From: Coptis chinensis
Taxonomy: Eukaryota > Streptophyta > Magnoliopsida > Ranunculales > Ranunculaceae
Direction: 5' to 3'
Assembly: GCA_015680905.1 (NCBI GenBank)
Contig: CM027377.1
Coordinates: 59,355,501-59,419,500, forward strand
DNA length: 64,000 bases
Made by a program: the position numbers and the translations under genes. This document shows positions 33,395 through 45,349 of the stretch, one piece after another. The notes under the pieces are model-generated. The model was not told where the DNA came from, did no database searches, and saw only the letters and a program-made list of their open reading frames with translations. The first letter of the stretch is position 1, and every line of letters starts with the position of its first letter.

Positions 33395-35135
33395 TTATGG
33401 AAGATATGTGGGATATGGATAAGTTTTAGAATGAAGGAATGGTTGTATTGTCTCACTTCGAAAAATGAAGGGATCTGGTGGCTTGTCTTTGAGTATTATT
33501 TTCTTACCAGCTAGGTTTAGAAAATCATGAAGCACAGGAGAAGCAAGAAGGTCAAGTGCAAACTCATGGTTTCTTTGAAAAGGTGGAGGGAGGGGAATCG
33601 AGGTGGTGGTAAATGATTGATATTTATAAGGGATTAGCTCATGTAGATGATGATTGGGTGGTGCTCTAGGTAGTTCTTTAGAAGGTGGATCATCACAGGC
33701 TCTTAAAAACTCGTCGAATTCCTCATCTAAGTTGTTCGTATCCACATAATTGTGGTATTCATCTGCATCTTTAAGAAATTCATCTATCTCATCCATTGTG
33801 AGATTGACTTTATCTCCCATATGGTCAGAACGTAGGGTAGAAAAATCTTCATCTATTTCAGTTATGTACAGGGAGTCAAAATTGTGATCTTTGTCTTCTT
33901 CCCTAAGAGGTGCATCGACTAGTATGGGGACGAGATCCTCGGCAGTACTAATGTGAGATGCAAAAATTTCAATATAATTTATTTCTCCTTCTACAGGCAA
34001 CCTAGTTATTCATGCGGTGTTTTATCCCTATACCTAGCATGAGGGGGAACATATGTGTTAACCGTTGCTTTATCTTTTATCACTTTCTAACTAGGTTTCC
34101 ATATTGGAACCTCTACAGATGTAGGATCATCAATTTCTATTATAGTATTATGCAAGGCTCTATTTTTAGTTTCCATTTGCGGACGATCTTCAGGCATAGT
34201 CATTTTGTTATCAACTACTCTACCCAAACGAAGGGTAGTGATTGCCTTTAGCTCACCCTGGTTTAGATTACCATTACATTGAATACTGTTTACTTCGAAG
34301 GCAGTGTTTGTTAACTTAGGGTTAGGCACTGCTTGACCTGGAAACACACCTATTTGGTTATTATTTTGGTTAGCAGACATGTCAATAACCGTTTGGCACA
34401 AAGACTGCATCATTTGTGATAAGCACCCAAAACTGTAATATTAAACCCCGAGAGACATAGCATTTTGATCAATTATGTGTTTAATAATCATGTAATAATT
34501 ATAATTTCGTACTTTTGCAGGTTTCCGTAGTTAACATGAAGATAATGATAAAAGATGCATTGAAGTACGGGAATACTGGAATATTTGAAGTTTCCCACTC
34601 AACCCCAATGAAGCCCAACAAAGCCTAACTAGAGCCAAAGTTTCGAAAAGAACAAAACCAGTACAGAACGGGTCCACATATAAAGAAGCAGCAAACTTCC
34701 GAAGCTCACATCTGATAAATCTAGATGCCGACGTTGGCTAGTGAACTGCCAGAGCGACCAGGGCGACAAACCCTACGCAAAGACAGAAAATTGTAAAAAT
34801 GCCAAAATCAGCACCGCCACTAGACAAACTAAGTGGACCCACTCAGCGAGCCCAAAAGGCATGACGAGTCAGCATAGGCAGGTGGCAAGAGATGGTCACA
34901 AATTTGTGCTTGCAATGTGAGAAGACACGAACCTGTTCAAAGATTGAAATGAAATTGAGCAAAGGGACAAAAGCAAAACACAAAAGGACGAAACATTAAA
35001 TGAAGTTTTGTTTCGTAAACAAAACTTTGGTTAAAAGGAATTCACATGCAGACAAAACTTTAATATTCAAAGTTTTGAACGTCTCAAATTGAGAAACGGC
35101 CAAAACTCAATTAATCCTTCTCTAGCCATCCAGCC

Positions 35136-35146
35136 TATATATATAT
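35136..35146 (+). promoter_or_regulatory. TATA box of the solo LTR at 34417
   Basis: TATATATATAT about 0.7 kb into the LTR, followed 220 bases later by the shared CCAATGA plus hairpin motif, the same order as in the X LTR. Confidence 0.4.
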
Positions 35147-36057
35147 TGGGGTCTTCAGATATCTTCCTTCAGCAATTATGCTTTAGCTTATGCCTTAGTT
35201 AGTTTTCATTATAGCACTTATATTTCATCCTTTTTATTCCAGCAGCTTAAATACTGTAAGTCATTTTCCTCTTAATGTCATTTCTTTTCAAGTTTAATTT
35301 TTGTCCTGCATTTATTTATTTAATGTATACATCAAGTTTAATTATTCTTCCAATGACCATGAGCTAATCCCCCCCCCCCCTCAGGGGGAGGGCTATGCTG
35401 CTCGTGTGAAAATCCGAATTGACTTTTTAATATTCTAAAATCACTACTTAGGAATTAGGTGTAGATTAGACACCCGGTCCTAAAATGACTGAGACTGTAC
35501 AAATTTGGAGTGCTGATGCTCCAGAACAGTCTCGCGAGAGACCTAAAATGTCTCGCGCGCGACTCTCTGGTGTCAGACAGCTCTCCAATTTGTTCAGCTA
35601 ATGTAGAATCGAACCAGGAGCTGAAATGATATTCCAAAGATGAAATATTAGTTCAACTTCTTATGCTAGTGTGATGCGGCTCAGAGATGTGGCCATTTCG
35701 CTAGGGATCAATACTCGACGTCGTCTCGGATTTGTCTATGAACTCAAAACAAATTAGAGCTGTAGTGATGTGGTAATATAAACGGTTAAAAAATGATTCT
35801 TGCATGAGTACGATTAACCCTCTCCCTGTTGCTCCATCTTTATTTATTTACATCGAAATCAACGTTAGTAATTTGCATTATTTACATTTCTGTTAGATTA
35901 ATTAAACCAACTAAAAAACATAAAATCCTACTCACTAAAAGTTGTAATTCCAGTTGTGAACCTTGCCGAGCCCTAAGGTTTTGACGATCCCTTACTCGAC
36001 CTATCCTACCAAACCCACGTGAGTAAGGTAACTTGACTAAACGAACGACTATACGAA

Positions 36058-36112
36058 CTTTGGACTTTGGACTTTGGACTTTGGACTTTGGTCTTCGGAC
36101 TTCGGACTTCGA
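36058..36112 (+). repeat. Heptamer tandem repeat (TTTGGAC)n
   Basis: About eight units of a 7-bp repeat, the last three changed to TTCGGAC. It lies inside the solo LTR close to its 3' end. Confidence 0.8.
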
Positions 36113-37572
36113 ACTGTAGACTTTGGACTTAAGAATAAAAACCAAAAACGTACATTTAGCGTTTTATCAATTTGCATTGTTTATGTTAGAATGTTGGAAT
36201 TTTGATCATGCTGATCTTTCATTAAGTTAGAGTTTTATTGCATAATTTGATTTTGTTTTTCCAGGAAGATTACTATTATGTCCTCTGTAGGTGGTTTAAC
36301 TGGTGGAGTGGTCATGGGAGGAGTGACTAGAACTAAGGTTTGTTGAGCGTTAATGTCTGGATGTTGATAGTTCTGGGTAATAGGCACTAAACCTCTGTTC
36401 TGGTCACCTAAATTTCCTTGTCCTAGATATTGGTTAAATTGGTGGAAGTTTATAGTGGACCTAACATTTTGATAATGAAAACCTGGAGGTATAGGTTGTT
36501 GTTGTTGATTATAAATATTGTTTTGCCTCCATTACGTGTTAGGGTTGTTATTAAAAGCGCGGACATTGTCTGGCTGTGATGGTGGATGTTCATGGACAAA
36601 AGGACAATAGAAGTCAGAATGCTCAAGACTAAAACATAAATTACAACGAGGAGAGTTGATGTTCATGACTGGAGTGGGTTTCGGTTCATGTTTGTTAACA
36701 ATGAGGGCATCGACCATTCTAGTAAGGGATTCAATTATAGATATTAACCTAGGGTTGGGTGTGGCCTCAACTATATTGGTTACCATAGCTGTTGATGAAC
36801 AAGTATTGGAACAGGAGTACTCACTACCTCCCTAGTTGCTACTTTTCTTGGATTGATTATCTAAGAAGTTATATGCATATGTGGCTCCTTTACTTAAGAA
36901 ACTACCTCCATTCATGATATCTAAAGTATCCTTATGGTGTTGGGATAGGCGTTTGAAGAAGGCACGGACTAGTGTGTCTTTGCCAAGATTATGATGGGGA
37001 CATTCTACTAGAAGATCAATGAAATAATTCCAAGCCTCAGAAAAAGATTCTTGAGGCTTTTGGGGAAAGAAGTGAATATTTAGTAGCATTTCATTAGTCT
37101 TCTGTGGTAGGTAAAATTGTTCCATAAATATTTCAACTAGTTTTTCCCATGTGTCGACAGAGTTCGGCTTTTGTGCTGTTAGCCACACAGTCGCTTTGTC
37201 AGCTAGGGTGAAAGGAAACACCCTTAGATTTATTTGTTCAGGTGTTACGTTAGGATGATTAAATGTAGTAAAAACTAGTTGTATCATACGTAAGTGTTTA
37301 TAAGGCTTCGCATGGTCTAAGCCATGGAAAACAGGTAGCAGATTAAATATATTAGGGGGGATTTTAAAATCTCCCGTAGTATCTGCAAGAATTATGCAAG
37401 ACTCAGGTCCATTGTTTAAAGCCTTATAAAAATCAAAGAGGGGTCTCTCTGCTACTTCTTCACCCATTGCTACAGATGTAGTTGGGGTGAGTGTATTTCT
37501 AGATAGGCGTGTTTTAGTGCGTCTACGGTAAACAAGTAAAGCATGTTTATGCTTAATAGACCTTAATCTCAT

Positions 37573-38406
37573 ACAATTTTACGTCTAATATGCAAAACAA
37601 CCTAATTAAGCATGCAAAACAGCCTGATACTAGAAATTTAATCCTCTTACAGTAGAGTCGAGGATGTTAAGAGGTGTTACCTGGAGCGTCCTTGCTACGC
37701 GTATAAATAGCGCCTTCAACAGCCTTGAAGCAAGTCTAGTGTTACTCAAACACTTATACGAGATTGGATCCGGGTGCACGAGTTGGGTTGTGAAGTCCTG
37801 TAAAAAGTTTAACCATATTAGTTGGATAATTTTTAGATTTAGGTTAAGTCTTTTAACTATGGGCTTCGTGTTAGGCTTGGATGTTAGGCCTATGAAACGA
37901 GTATTAGGTAGGTTTACTTATTATTTTATTTTATTTTTTGTAGTTTGTATCAAACCAATGGCTAGGTCACTTAAGAAAGGAGGGAGGTTGTCCGTGTATC
38001 CACGTTCCTTAATTAGAGAACCCCGAGTCTTTCAGTTTCCTTAGACACCGTTTCAAATGAATATTTAATTTTTAAATGATTTGTTTTTATAGCATACGAA
38101 AACTAAACTATATTAATGAGATAATATTTTAATTAATATAAAAAACTGAAAAATAAATAAATTAATAAGGGCGCGCGCGCGCTTTTGAGCAAGGCAATTT
38201 CCAGACTCGTATCGAGCATTCTTCCTGTAATAAACCCATGAGAATTTTACAATCCTTTAAAAACCTCAAGTCTTAGCCCTTTTCGTCACATTCACGTCGA
38301 TTCATGTAAAACCAATGAAACAGACTAATCAAAGTAACTTATATCAATTAACTAGACAATATAATATAAATATGGGCATAAATATGTAACTTTTATGTGC
38401 TTATCA
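37573..38406 (-). mobile_element. Start of an X-type 3' LTR, lower boundary unclear
   Basis: On the minus strand, TGATAAGCACATAAAAG begins at 38406, next to a purine-rich AATTTTAGGGGTATT tract and the TTGAGGAGTAGCAAAAT segment, as in X2. This marks the 3' LTR of X3. The body does not visibly match the X or X2 LTR. A possible end is the TGATACTAG at about 37625 (TATCA on the minus strand), which would make a 0.78 kb LTR, much shorter than X. No primer site is seen between it and the family-E gag at 37572. The GCGCGCGCGC run at 38170-38181 is notable. Confidence 0.45.
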
Positions 38407-38932
38407 AATACCCCTAAAATTATATTTTGCTACTCCTCAAGCAAACTAACTTTAAACTAATAATAAAAATAAAAATCCTAACTCACTTTCGTAGGAATCA
38501 CGCTTACACTTAGCATGTGTAACAAGCCTTTTAAATCCTTAGGTTACCCTAGTGGATGAGTTTAGTCTCGTTAGAGTTTTCATAGAAGATACTCACAAAC
38601 TTCATTTATACTATAGTGACTAAAAAATAACATCAATGTTTCCTTAATTTAATCTCAGGTGTTTATACATCTCACTAGCAAGGAATAAAGAATACTCACT
38701 TCAAAACCTAATTAATACATACATAATAATCAAATCATCTAAAAATAAGCATACATGCAATGAGCTATACTCTGAAATGCAAGTGCACGGTCTGTTTATG
38801 AAACTTTTGGAATAGCGTCCTTAGGTAGGTTCTCACAAGGAATGTGTCAAGACACAAATCACTCTGATTTTTCCACTCAAGTCTCGCTCACTCCAGTGCG
38901 CAGTGGGCACACTTTTCCTCTCAATCTCAATG
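38407..38932 (-). other. Purine tract and 3' UTR of X3
   Basis: Non-coding, and homologous to X2 24887-25420 over most of its length, including the ctagtggatgagtt (38552) and cacaaacttcat (38594) segments. At 38932 it is joined directly to protease coding sequence, so the rest of pol is deleted. Confidence 0.7.
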
Positions 38933-39760
38933 ATGGGATTTTAACAACACCCCGAGGGATTTTAACATATATATCAGTAAGTTGTAGTGGTATTGGAGTG
39001 GACTTAAGTTCTCCCAGTTCTAATTGCTGATAAACAGAATAAGGTAATAAATTAACATTCACTCCCAAATCAACTAATTAAAGCTTGTTCTATCCTATGG
39101 CTTCCTATTACACATGAAATGTTGGGACAACCTAGATCCTTAAATTTGGGAGAAGTTTTATATTGTATAATTGAGCTAACTTGCTCTGTGAGGAATGCTC
39201 TCTGCTGCACATGTATCTTACGTTTCACAGTACACAAATCTTTTAAGAACTTGGCATAGGCAGGAATTTGTTTAATAGCCTTAATGAGTGGAATATTTAT
39301 TTGTACTTTGTTAAAAACATCCAAAACTTCATTAGATTATGCTCCTTTCTTTGGTTGAACCAATCTCTGAGGAAAAAGGGTTTTAGTATATAATGTGGCA
39401 TAGGACTAGACTCCATAAGAATAAGAGTCTCTCCACCCTTCCTAGAAGTATCACGAATATTAGAACCACTCTCATCACTCTCCTCGTGCTCACACTCTTT
39501 TGGATCAGGTTTGACCTCAACATCCCTAGGCATTTCAACCCTATTATCAACATGTTTACCACTCTTAAGTGAAGTAATCGACTGTACTTGCTCAGGGCGA
39601 CTCAAGTTAGAGCATACCTCATGTTGACCATTTGGATTAGCTATTGGTTGACTAGGAAACCTACATTTTTCCCTCTCATTCAAGGTGTTTGCCATTTGAC
39701 CTATGGCAACTTCAATCTTCCTAATGGCTTGAGCATTTTCCTACCTATTTTGAACAATTA
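38933..39760 (-). pseudogene. X3 gag C-terminus and protease N-terminus (deletion derivative)
   Basis: On the minus strand this reads AQAIRKIEVAIGQMANTLNE, FPSQPIANPNGQHEVCSNLS, SGKHVDNRVEMPRDVEVK, then KVQINIPLIKAIKQIPAYAK and the protease start FLTEQVSSIIQ...CPNISCVIG. The active-site region has GVNVNLLPYSVYQQL, which differs from the usual GASVNLLP. It closely parallels element X (17985-18850). Frameshifts lie near 39320 and 39070. The frame stops at about IPRGVVKIP and passes straight into 3' UTR, so the rest of protease, RT, RNase H and integrase were lost in one deletion. It was probably mobilised, if at all, only in trans; now dead. Confidence 0.8.
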
Positions 39761-40083
39761 ATTTGAAATTTATAGTGTGCAAAGTCGATGACAATGAGCC
39801 GACCGAGTGGTTTGAACTTTCTAACATGGGTTGGTTATCTAAGACAACTTGAATTAACATTGCAATATCAAATGAATGAATATGAAAATGATATAATAAT
39901 GAGAATGGTTGCTATTCTTCATCGGAGAAAATGCCTATGTATCCAATCTTCCTGAGAGAGTGGAATCAAGTCAACCTAGTTATGGCCGAGTCTCATTTTA
40001 TATGTGAGCTATGGGCTGAGAGCGTGTTGCCATTAATGGAAGGAAATAACGCAATGTGCCATATATGAAATGTATTTGAATAC
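39761..40083 (+). pseudogene. Degraded sequence next to X3, possibly LINE-derived
   Basis: 323 bases with broken frames. A stretch near 39985-40080 keeps an open frame, which would continue past the solo LTR into the RNase H-like fragment at 41359. The assignment to a LINE RNase H is weak and rests on that continuity. Confidence 0.3.
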
Positions 40084-41353
40084 TGATAAACACCAAAAAT
40101 TATAGTTTAAATCCTTTAATGACATTTCATTTAGGCCAATTATGTTTATAATAATGTGAGTTTATCACTATTTACTTGTTTTTGTGTATTTCAGGCTTTG
40201 GAGTTAAATAAATATTGAAATGATGTCAATTGTGCGTAAAAAGAAAATAAATTGATTGCTAGGTGAAAACTATAGAGAAAGTCCAATATTTATGAAGAGA
40301 AAGCCCTCAAAAAGCCCAAGTCAAAGAAGTCAAGCAAAAATCAACCCGGATGGAAAACTGTTGAAAAGTCAACAAAACTTTAAATGGGCATATCTTTGGA
40401 CTCAGAGCTCTGATCAGGGCCCATTTTATATCGAAATGACCGGATCAGAAAGCAATTTCTAATGATCTAGGTCTCAACCCATTTATAGTAGTACAAGTTG
40501 ATGAAAAGGACACAACAATAAAATGTTGCAGATTTGGACCTTGATTATTGGACCCTAGTGAAATATTTTAGCCGATGAGCGCACGCTATGATGAAATTAT
40601 GGTTTTATAGCCATTATTCTACCATCAATAAAAGTTCCACCTTTCTTCTTCCATATAGCATAATGTTTTCTTTTAATCATATTTTTGTGCTTATTCCAAT
40701 GACATTAGACTAATCCTCCCATTAAAGGGAGTGATTATGAAGCCTAATGAAGTATAGATTGTTAAAGTAGAATTATTAATTGTGTATGTTTTAATAGATT
40801 TTGTTTCTTATATATGTTTAGAGATAAACTGTATATTGTAATTATCCAAGGATTATTATGATTAGAACATAGATGTTTAGTTGTAATTATCATACATGCT
40901 AGTAATAATGACTATATAGATGTAGGTTGTTGCTAGGGATGATAAAGTTTAAGGCTTTAGGTTAGAATATTGCAGAAAACCTAAAGAAGATTGTTTTTCA
41001 ATGAGTAAATTGAATTTGGCATGAAATAAATCATTAGGTGGATTATCATTCTCTTTAGCTCTTTTCATTCATTCCCATATCATATTTTATCATCTTAGTT
41101 AAATTAGATTAAAGTTGAATCCATATTATAATCATAGAATATAAATTCTTCAAATAATTACTACTCTCACTCACCTTGTTCCTCTTGACTTATTCTAATT
41201 GAATTCGTATTAGTCTTATTGTTTAAGAGTGGAACGAATCCGTACTCTTGATATATTGCAATATCATATTAAGAGTCGTAGGAATATTGATCTATACACC
41301 TTAATTGTTAGTGTTTTACATTAATATTTATCTTAACATTTTTATGTTTATCA
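40084..41353 (+). mobile_element. Solo LTR (1270 bp), X-related
   Basis: It starts TGATAAACACCAAAAATTATAG and ends ATGTTTATCA, with perfect 5-bp duplications AATAC at 40079-40083 and 41354-41358. The first 70 bases resemble the X LTR start (ggccaattatgtttataat against gggcaaccatgtttataat). A CAATAAAAG lies near 40626 and a CTCCC-N6-GGGAG hairpin at 40716-40731. Confidence 0.92.
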
Positions 41354-41358
41354 AATAC

Positions 41359-41959
<601 letters not shown>

Positions 41960-42786
41960 GGGAAAAACATTGAAGTTGATGTGGGATTAAAACATGAAGT
42001 GAAAAGAGGGAAAATGAGATAACTTTATCACCAAGTCACACTCATTTGATGTCTTCAAATGAGTGTAACTTGTGTCCTTGAGATTTAAATGACAAGGAAA
42101 GTTAGAACAAGTTTGATTGAAATGACAAGATTGAAAACAAGTATTAAATGCAATAAAGAACTTGAAAATAAAGAAAAGCAAATAGATTGAAATAAAAGAA
42201 ATAACAAGACAAGAAAATAAATTGCAATAATGTAAATATACCTAAGAAAGTATGATAAAATTTGATCTCAATTTTTGGGTTGTCAAACCAAAAATTGGAT
42301 AATATTTTCTCTCCCTACTTTTTGCTTTTATACTCCTATTTTTACAATAACTGATTTGCCCTCTCCCTCTACAATTAAGACACCTCACACATTTGTTTTT
42401 TACTTTACCTTTTTCCTTTATGCTTTTGTTTTTCTTCTTTCTTCTTGAGCAAGCTAGGGTTTGAGAAATGCTACTTTTGAGACAAGGTCATCCATCTCCA
42501 GTCTTATGAGTTAAGGACATAATTTTCAGTCTTCTGGGTTTGAGTCATTAACCGTTGACTTTGACTTTGACTTTTTTAGCATTTTTTCATACAAGCACGA
42601 GTCTTCATAAGAAACGTTAATAGAGTTCATTTTGGCGCTAAAATGCACCTTTTATGATAAGTGGTCTAGAATGGCCTATAACCTGGAAAAGGCAATAAAA
42701 GTTATGAGTTGTCTGTTTATTATTCGTAAGAAAGGTTGTAATACAATAATGTAAAGGGAAAAATATGCACATTTGGGAGCTGATCA
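41960..42786 (-). mobile_element. Family-E-like LTR, diverged
   Basis: On the minus strand it begins TGATCAGCTCCCAAATGTGCAT at 42786, like the LTR at 11917-12757. Further matches run along its length: ggcaataaaag with tatgagttgtct near 42690, ttgactttgactttgac near 42557, ctgatttgccct near 42350. The lower boundary is unclear, so 41960 is approximate. No interior sequence is attached at either side, so it may be another solo LTR. Confidence 0.6.
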
Positions 42787-44353
42787 AGCTCCAGCTTTAG
42801 AAAGCACACATGTTGTAAAACTCCATAATTTTGGGTTTGGTATTAAACTTCTAGTGGGCTTTGAGGAGTTAAAACAAGCCCATTAAATAAGAGTTTGGTA
42901 TTATTGAACATCCCACGGTTTTAGTTTGACCCATGAACCTTGTACAACCCGATAAACTTGAACTTCGGAAACAGAGAACAAAAACCCCTCAACTCCTCTC
43001 AACTCCTCTCGTTCTTCCTCATGTCTTCACGAGTTCACGTACTAAAATCGAGTCGGTTATTGGGGGAAACTCGAAGAGACCAAAATCAAAGCCCCATTTT
43101 CAGTCGGCTTCCACATCAAAATTTTGGGATATGAACAAACAAGATAAAATAGTTTGGGAACACTTTTAAATGATGGTTTCTTCTTCTTCAATTCATGTAA
43201 TCGGTACCATGGTGGAGCTGCAGTATGAAGTGATTTGGGTTTCTACATAGCAATTAGAAGAGTATCTAATATGTTCTTCATCACCACAATTTATGGTAAT
43301 CAATAGTTTCATTTGGAGATTATTATTTTTATATAATTATAGATAAAGATGAGAAGAGGAAATTTGTTGAGGTGTCAAGCCACCACTCTAGTCCACGTTT
43401 TATTAGGAGAGATGGATAAGAGATGGGCTATTTAGAAAGATTTGACACCTGTTAGTAAAAATAGTGCATCTTTCTCTTCATAATTCGGTTTTATGTGTGG
43501 TTGGTTCCTTTAGAACCTGGATTTGAAGTCCTTTCCAATCAGGGGAAAGCTTTGATAGGTCGATAAGGCAACTTCATGACTTTTGATTAGTTTTGTGGAC
43601 GTTTTCCTTACTGTTCTTCAGGATGAATGGTTGAGGCAAGTACATCTACATGCTTTTCTTTTTATTTCAAATAGATTGATAATAAGTATAAGTATGATGG
43701 TTTTGAAGTCACTCATGAATATTGTGTTTGCTTATTTTTAGTATCTTATTATTGATTGCTGTTTTGAATTAGAAGTTGATACTATTAATATTCGAATCAT
43801 AATAGGTCGCACGCCTAACTAAGTTAATTATTATGTGATGTTTGATTGTTGAGTTTGAGTTGTCGAGTTGTTATGTTGGATTCCGACTTTGATTAGTCTG
43901 TCTTGTTTGTGGCTATTTCATCTTTTGTTATTGATGGTTGGATTATTATGTTTGATGCAAATATATTTACACGGTAGTAATTACCCGCTAAATATTTGGT
44001 AATATATGTCGATCATGTCTAAGAATATGGAATATGGTTGGCTTGCTGATTTGTTTTAATTGGATGCTAGGTTGGTCTGTTATGTGAAGTGCTATGAAAT
44101 ATAAAGATTTTATATATATTATGTTGTGTAACTCTTTTTATTTGGATGTAAAAGATTAGTTTGTAGGTGATACTTTGCAGGTGTTTGATTCTTAACCACG
44201 TGGAGAGTGAAGTTGGGATATTATTCGGGTTAGAACTTGGACACTTTGTTTTTGTTTTATATTTGTTAGTTATCACCCGTTTTTTACTTATTGTAATGGT
44301 TTCATTTTGTAAACCGGTTACTTGATTGTTCTTGCACTTGTCGAGACAGTTAA
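42787..44353. other. Unassigned 1.6 kb, no gene recognised
   Basis: AT-rich sequence without an open frame that resembles a known protein. A short direct repeat caactcctct occurs twice near 42989-43009. It is not obviously related to any other repeat in the window, so it may be older host intergenic sequence. Confidence 0.3.
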
Positions 44354-44834
44354 GAGCATTCCAAATGCAAGCTACTATTTTTCACCTCCACGTAGGCAGT
44401 ATTTCCCCTCTTTTCCACCATTTTAGTGAAAAACAAGGTGAGGCTGCCTAATGCAAAAGTGAAAAATAATCTCGGACGGGATGTTGGATTCCGTCTGGAT
44501 GTAAAAATCGAAAAAATGCTCCGGACAAAATGAAACATCATGTCTGAAGTATAAAAAAAATTGAAAAAAAGTCGAAAAAACACACGAGACGGAATGTTTC
44601 ATTCCGTCCAAAAAAAAAAAAATTAAATCAAAAAGAAAAAACACACGAGATGGAATCCAACATCCCGTCCGAAGTTCACAACTCAGCCACTATCTCGATT
44701 GAAGGCTTCACCCTCGTTTTGACTTAGGAAAATAGTCACCTTGGTATTAACCTTTGCATTAAGCAAAGATTTTGAACCACAAAGAGGTGAATAAAGTCAC
44801 AAACCCCCCATATCCACCTGTATTGGGAATACTC
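44354..44834. mobile_element. Tourist-like (PIF/Harbinger) MITE, 481 bp, with internal foldback
   Basis: Terminal inverted repeats GAGCATTCCAAATGCA (left) and GAGTATTCCCAATACA (right, complement) are flanked by 3-bp TAA at 44351-44353 and 44835-44837, the TWA duplication of PIF/Harbinger elements. Inside, a 24-nt inverted repeat (44472-44495 with 44649-44672, one mismatch) encloses a palindrome at 44589-44607. It has no coding capacity. Confidence 0.82.
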
Positions 44835-44837
44835 TAA

Positions 44838-45340
44838 GTAGTTGGGTTCTCCGACTCATTATATCCTCGGCTGGTTAGCTAGGATACATATATTGTAGTG
44901 TTTCTTTCTCGCCATATGTGAGTTATTTTGAAATGTTGAAGTTAATTTGTCCATCTAAGTGTTATGTCCTATGGTAGAAAATTAGATCCAAAGGCCCTGA
45001 CAGTAGCAACCGAATCTGATTCTACCCAGACTAACATCCATCCTCAAGTGATAGAATGTTCTACTCCTTCAAGATTTGTTAGACATTTAGTCTGTAACTG
45101 TTATCCGCTCTAGTGGATCTTCAATATGTGAGCTTGAACTGATTTTCATGATCTCTGTAACTTACCCCTAATCTAGTTGGACCTGGGTTACCCAAAGCAA
45201 CTCCATCATTGTTAATCTTGACCGTACCTGGTTCAAGAGGTAGCCTTAGTTTTTTATGTACCTAGTTTAGCTATATTGAGATTACCCCAGCCTAGCTCCT
45301 TCTCTGCAGATGTAAAAAAAATTATTTTTAAGGATGCTAG
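44838..45340. other. Sequence before and at the start of LINE B
   Basis: No open frame. The LINE B start lies somewhere here. AGAATGTT at 45053-45060 recurs at the far end of the LINE (50914-50921), which is compatible with a short target duplication but is not decisive. Confidence 0.3.
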
Positions 45341-45349
45341 TGGTAAACT

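Larger units (their letters stand above)
34417..36169 (+). mobile_element. Solo LTR (1753 bp), X-related
   Basis: It starts TGATAAGCACCCAAAAC and ends GCGTTTTATCA, with perfect 5-bp duplications ATTTG at 34412-34416 and 36170-36174. The start matches the X LTR start, but the body is different. A TATATATATAT box is at 35136-35146, and a C-run/G-run hairpin preceded by CCAATGA is near 35351-35388. A heptamer tandem repeat lies near its end. It interrupts family-E copy 3 gag; the frame continues across the gap. Confidence 0.92.
33395..37572 (-). pseudogene. Family-E gag and post-protease region, copy 3, split by a solo LTR
   Basis: The minus-strand gag begins at 37572, with a likely conserved start MGEEVAERPLFDFY near 37467. 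It has FKIPPNIFNLLPVFHGLDHA, FPFTLADKATVWLTAQKP, a WEKLVEIFMEQFY segment and FIDLLVECPHHNLGK. A zinc knuckle, CNLCFSLEHSDFYC, lies near 36640. Gag continues through 36170-36530, is broken by a solo LTR (34417-36169), and resumes with MMQSLCQTVI and GVFPGQAVPNPK. The protease domain itself is deleted: near 34000 the gag linker (YVPPHARYRDKTP) jumps to the acidic region that follows protease in copy 2 (EGEINYIE...MDEIDEFLKDA). The frame ends at 33395 with a Pro-rich tail. No polymerase follows. Confidence 0.83.

Noticed and set aside
35882-36145. Minus-strand open frame with a repeated Lys/Ser pattern
   Set aside because: Translation of the heptamer tandem repeat inside the solo LTR.
37664-38044. 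126-codon plus-strand frame
   Set aside because: Lies in the probable LTR/leader zone of minus-strand elements, no recognisable motif and unusual composition.
44472-44672. Functional miRNA precursor
   Set aside because: The inverted repeat is explained by MITE structure; no evidence for precise processing from sequence alone.
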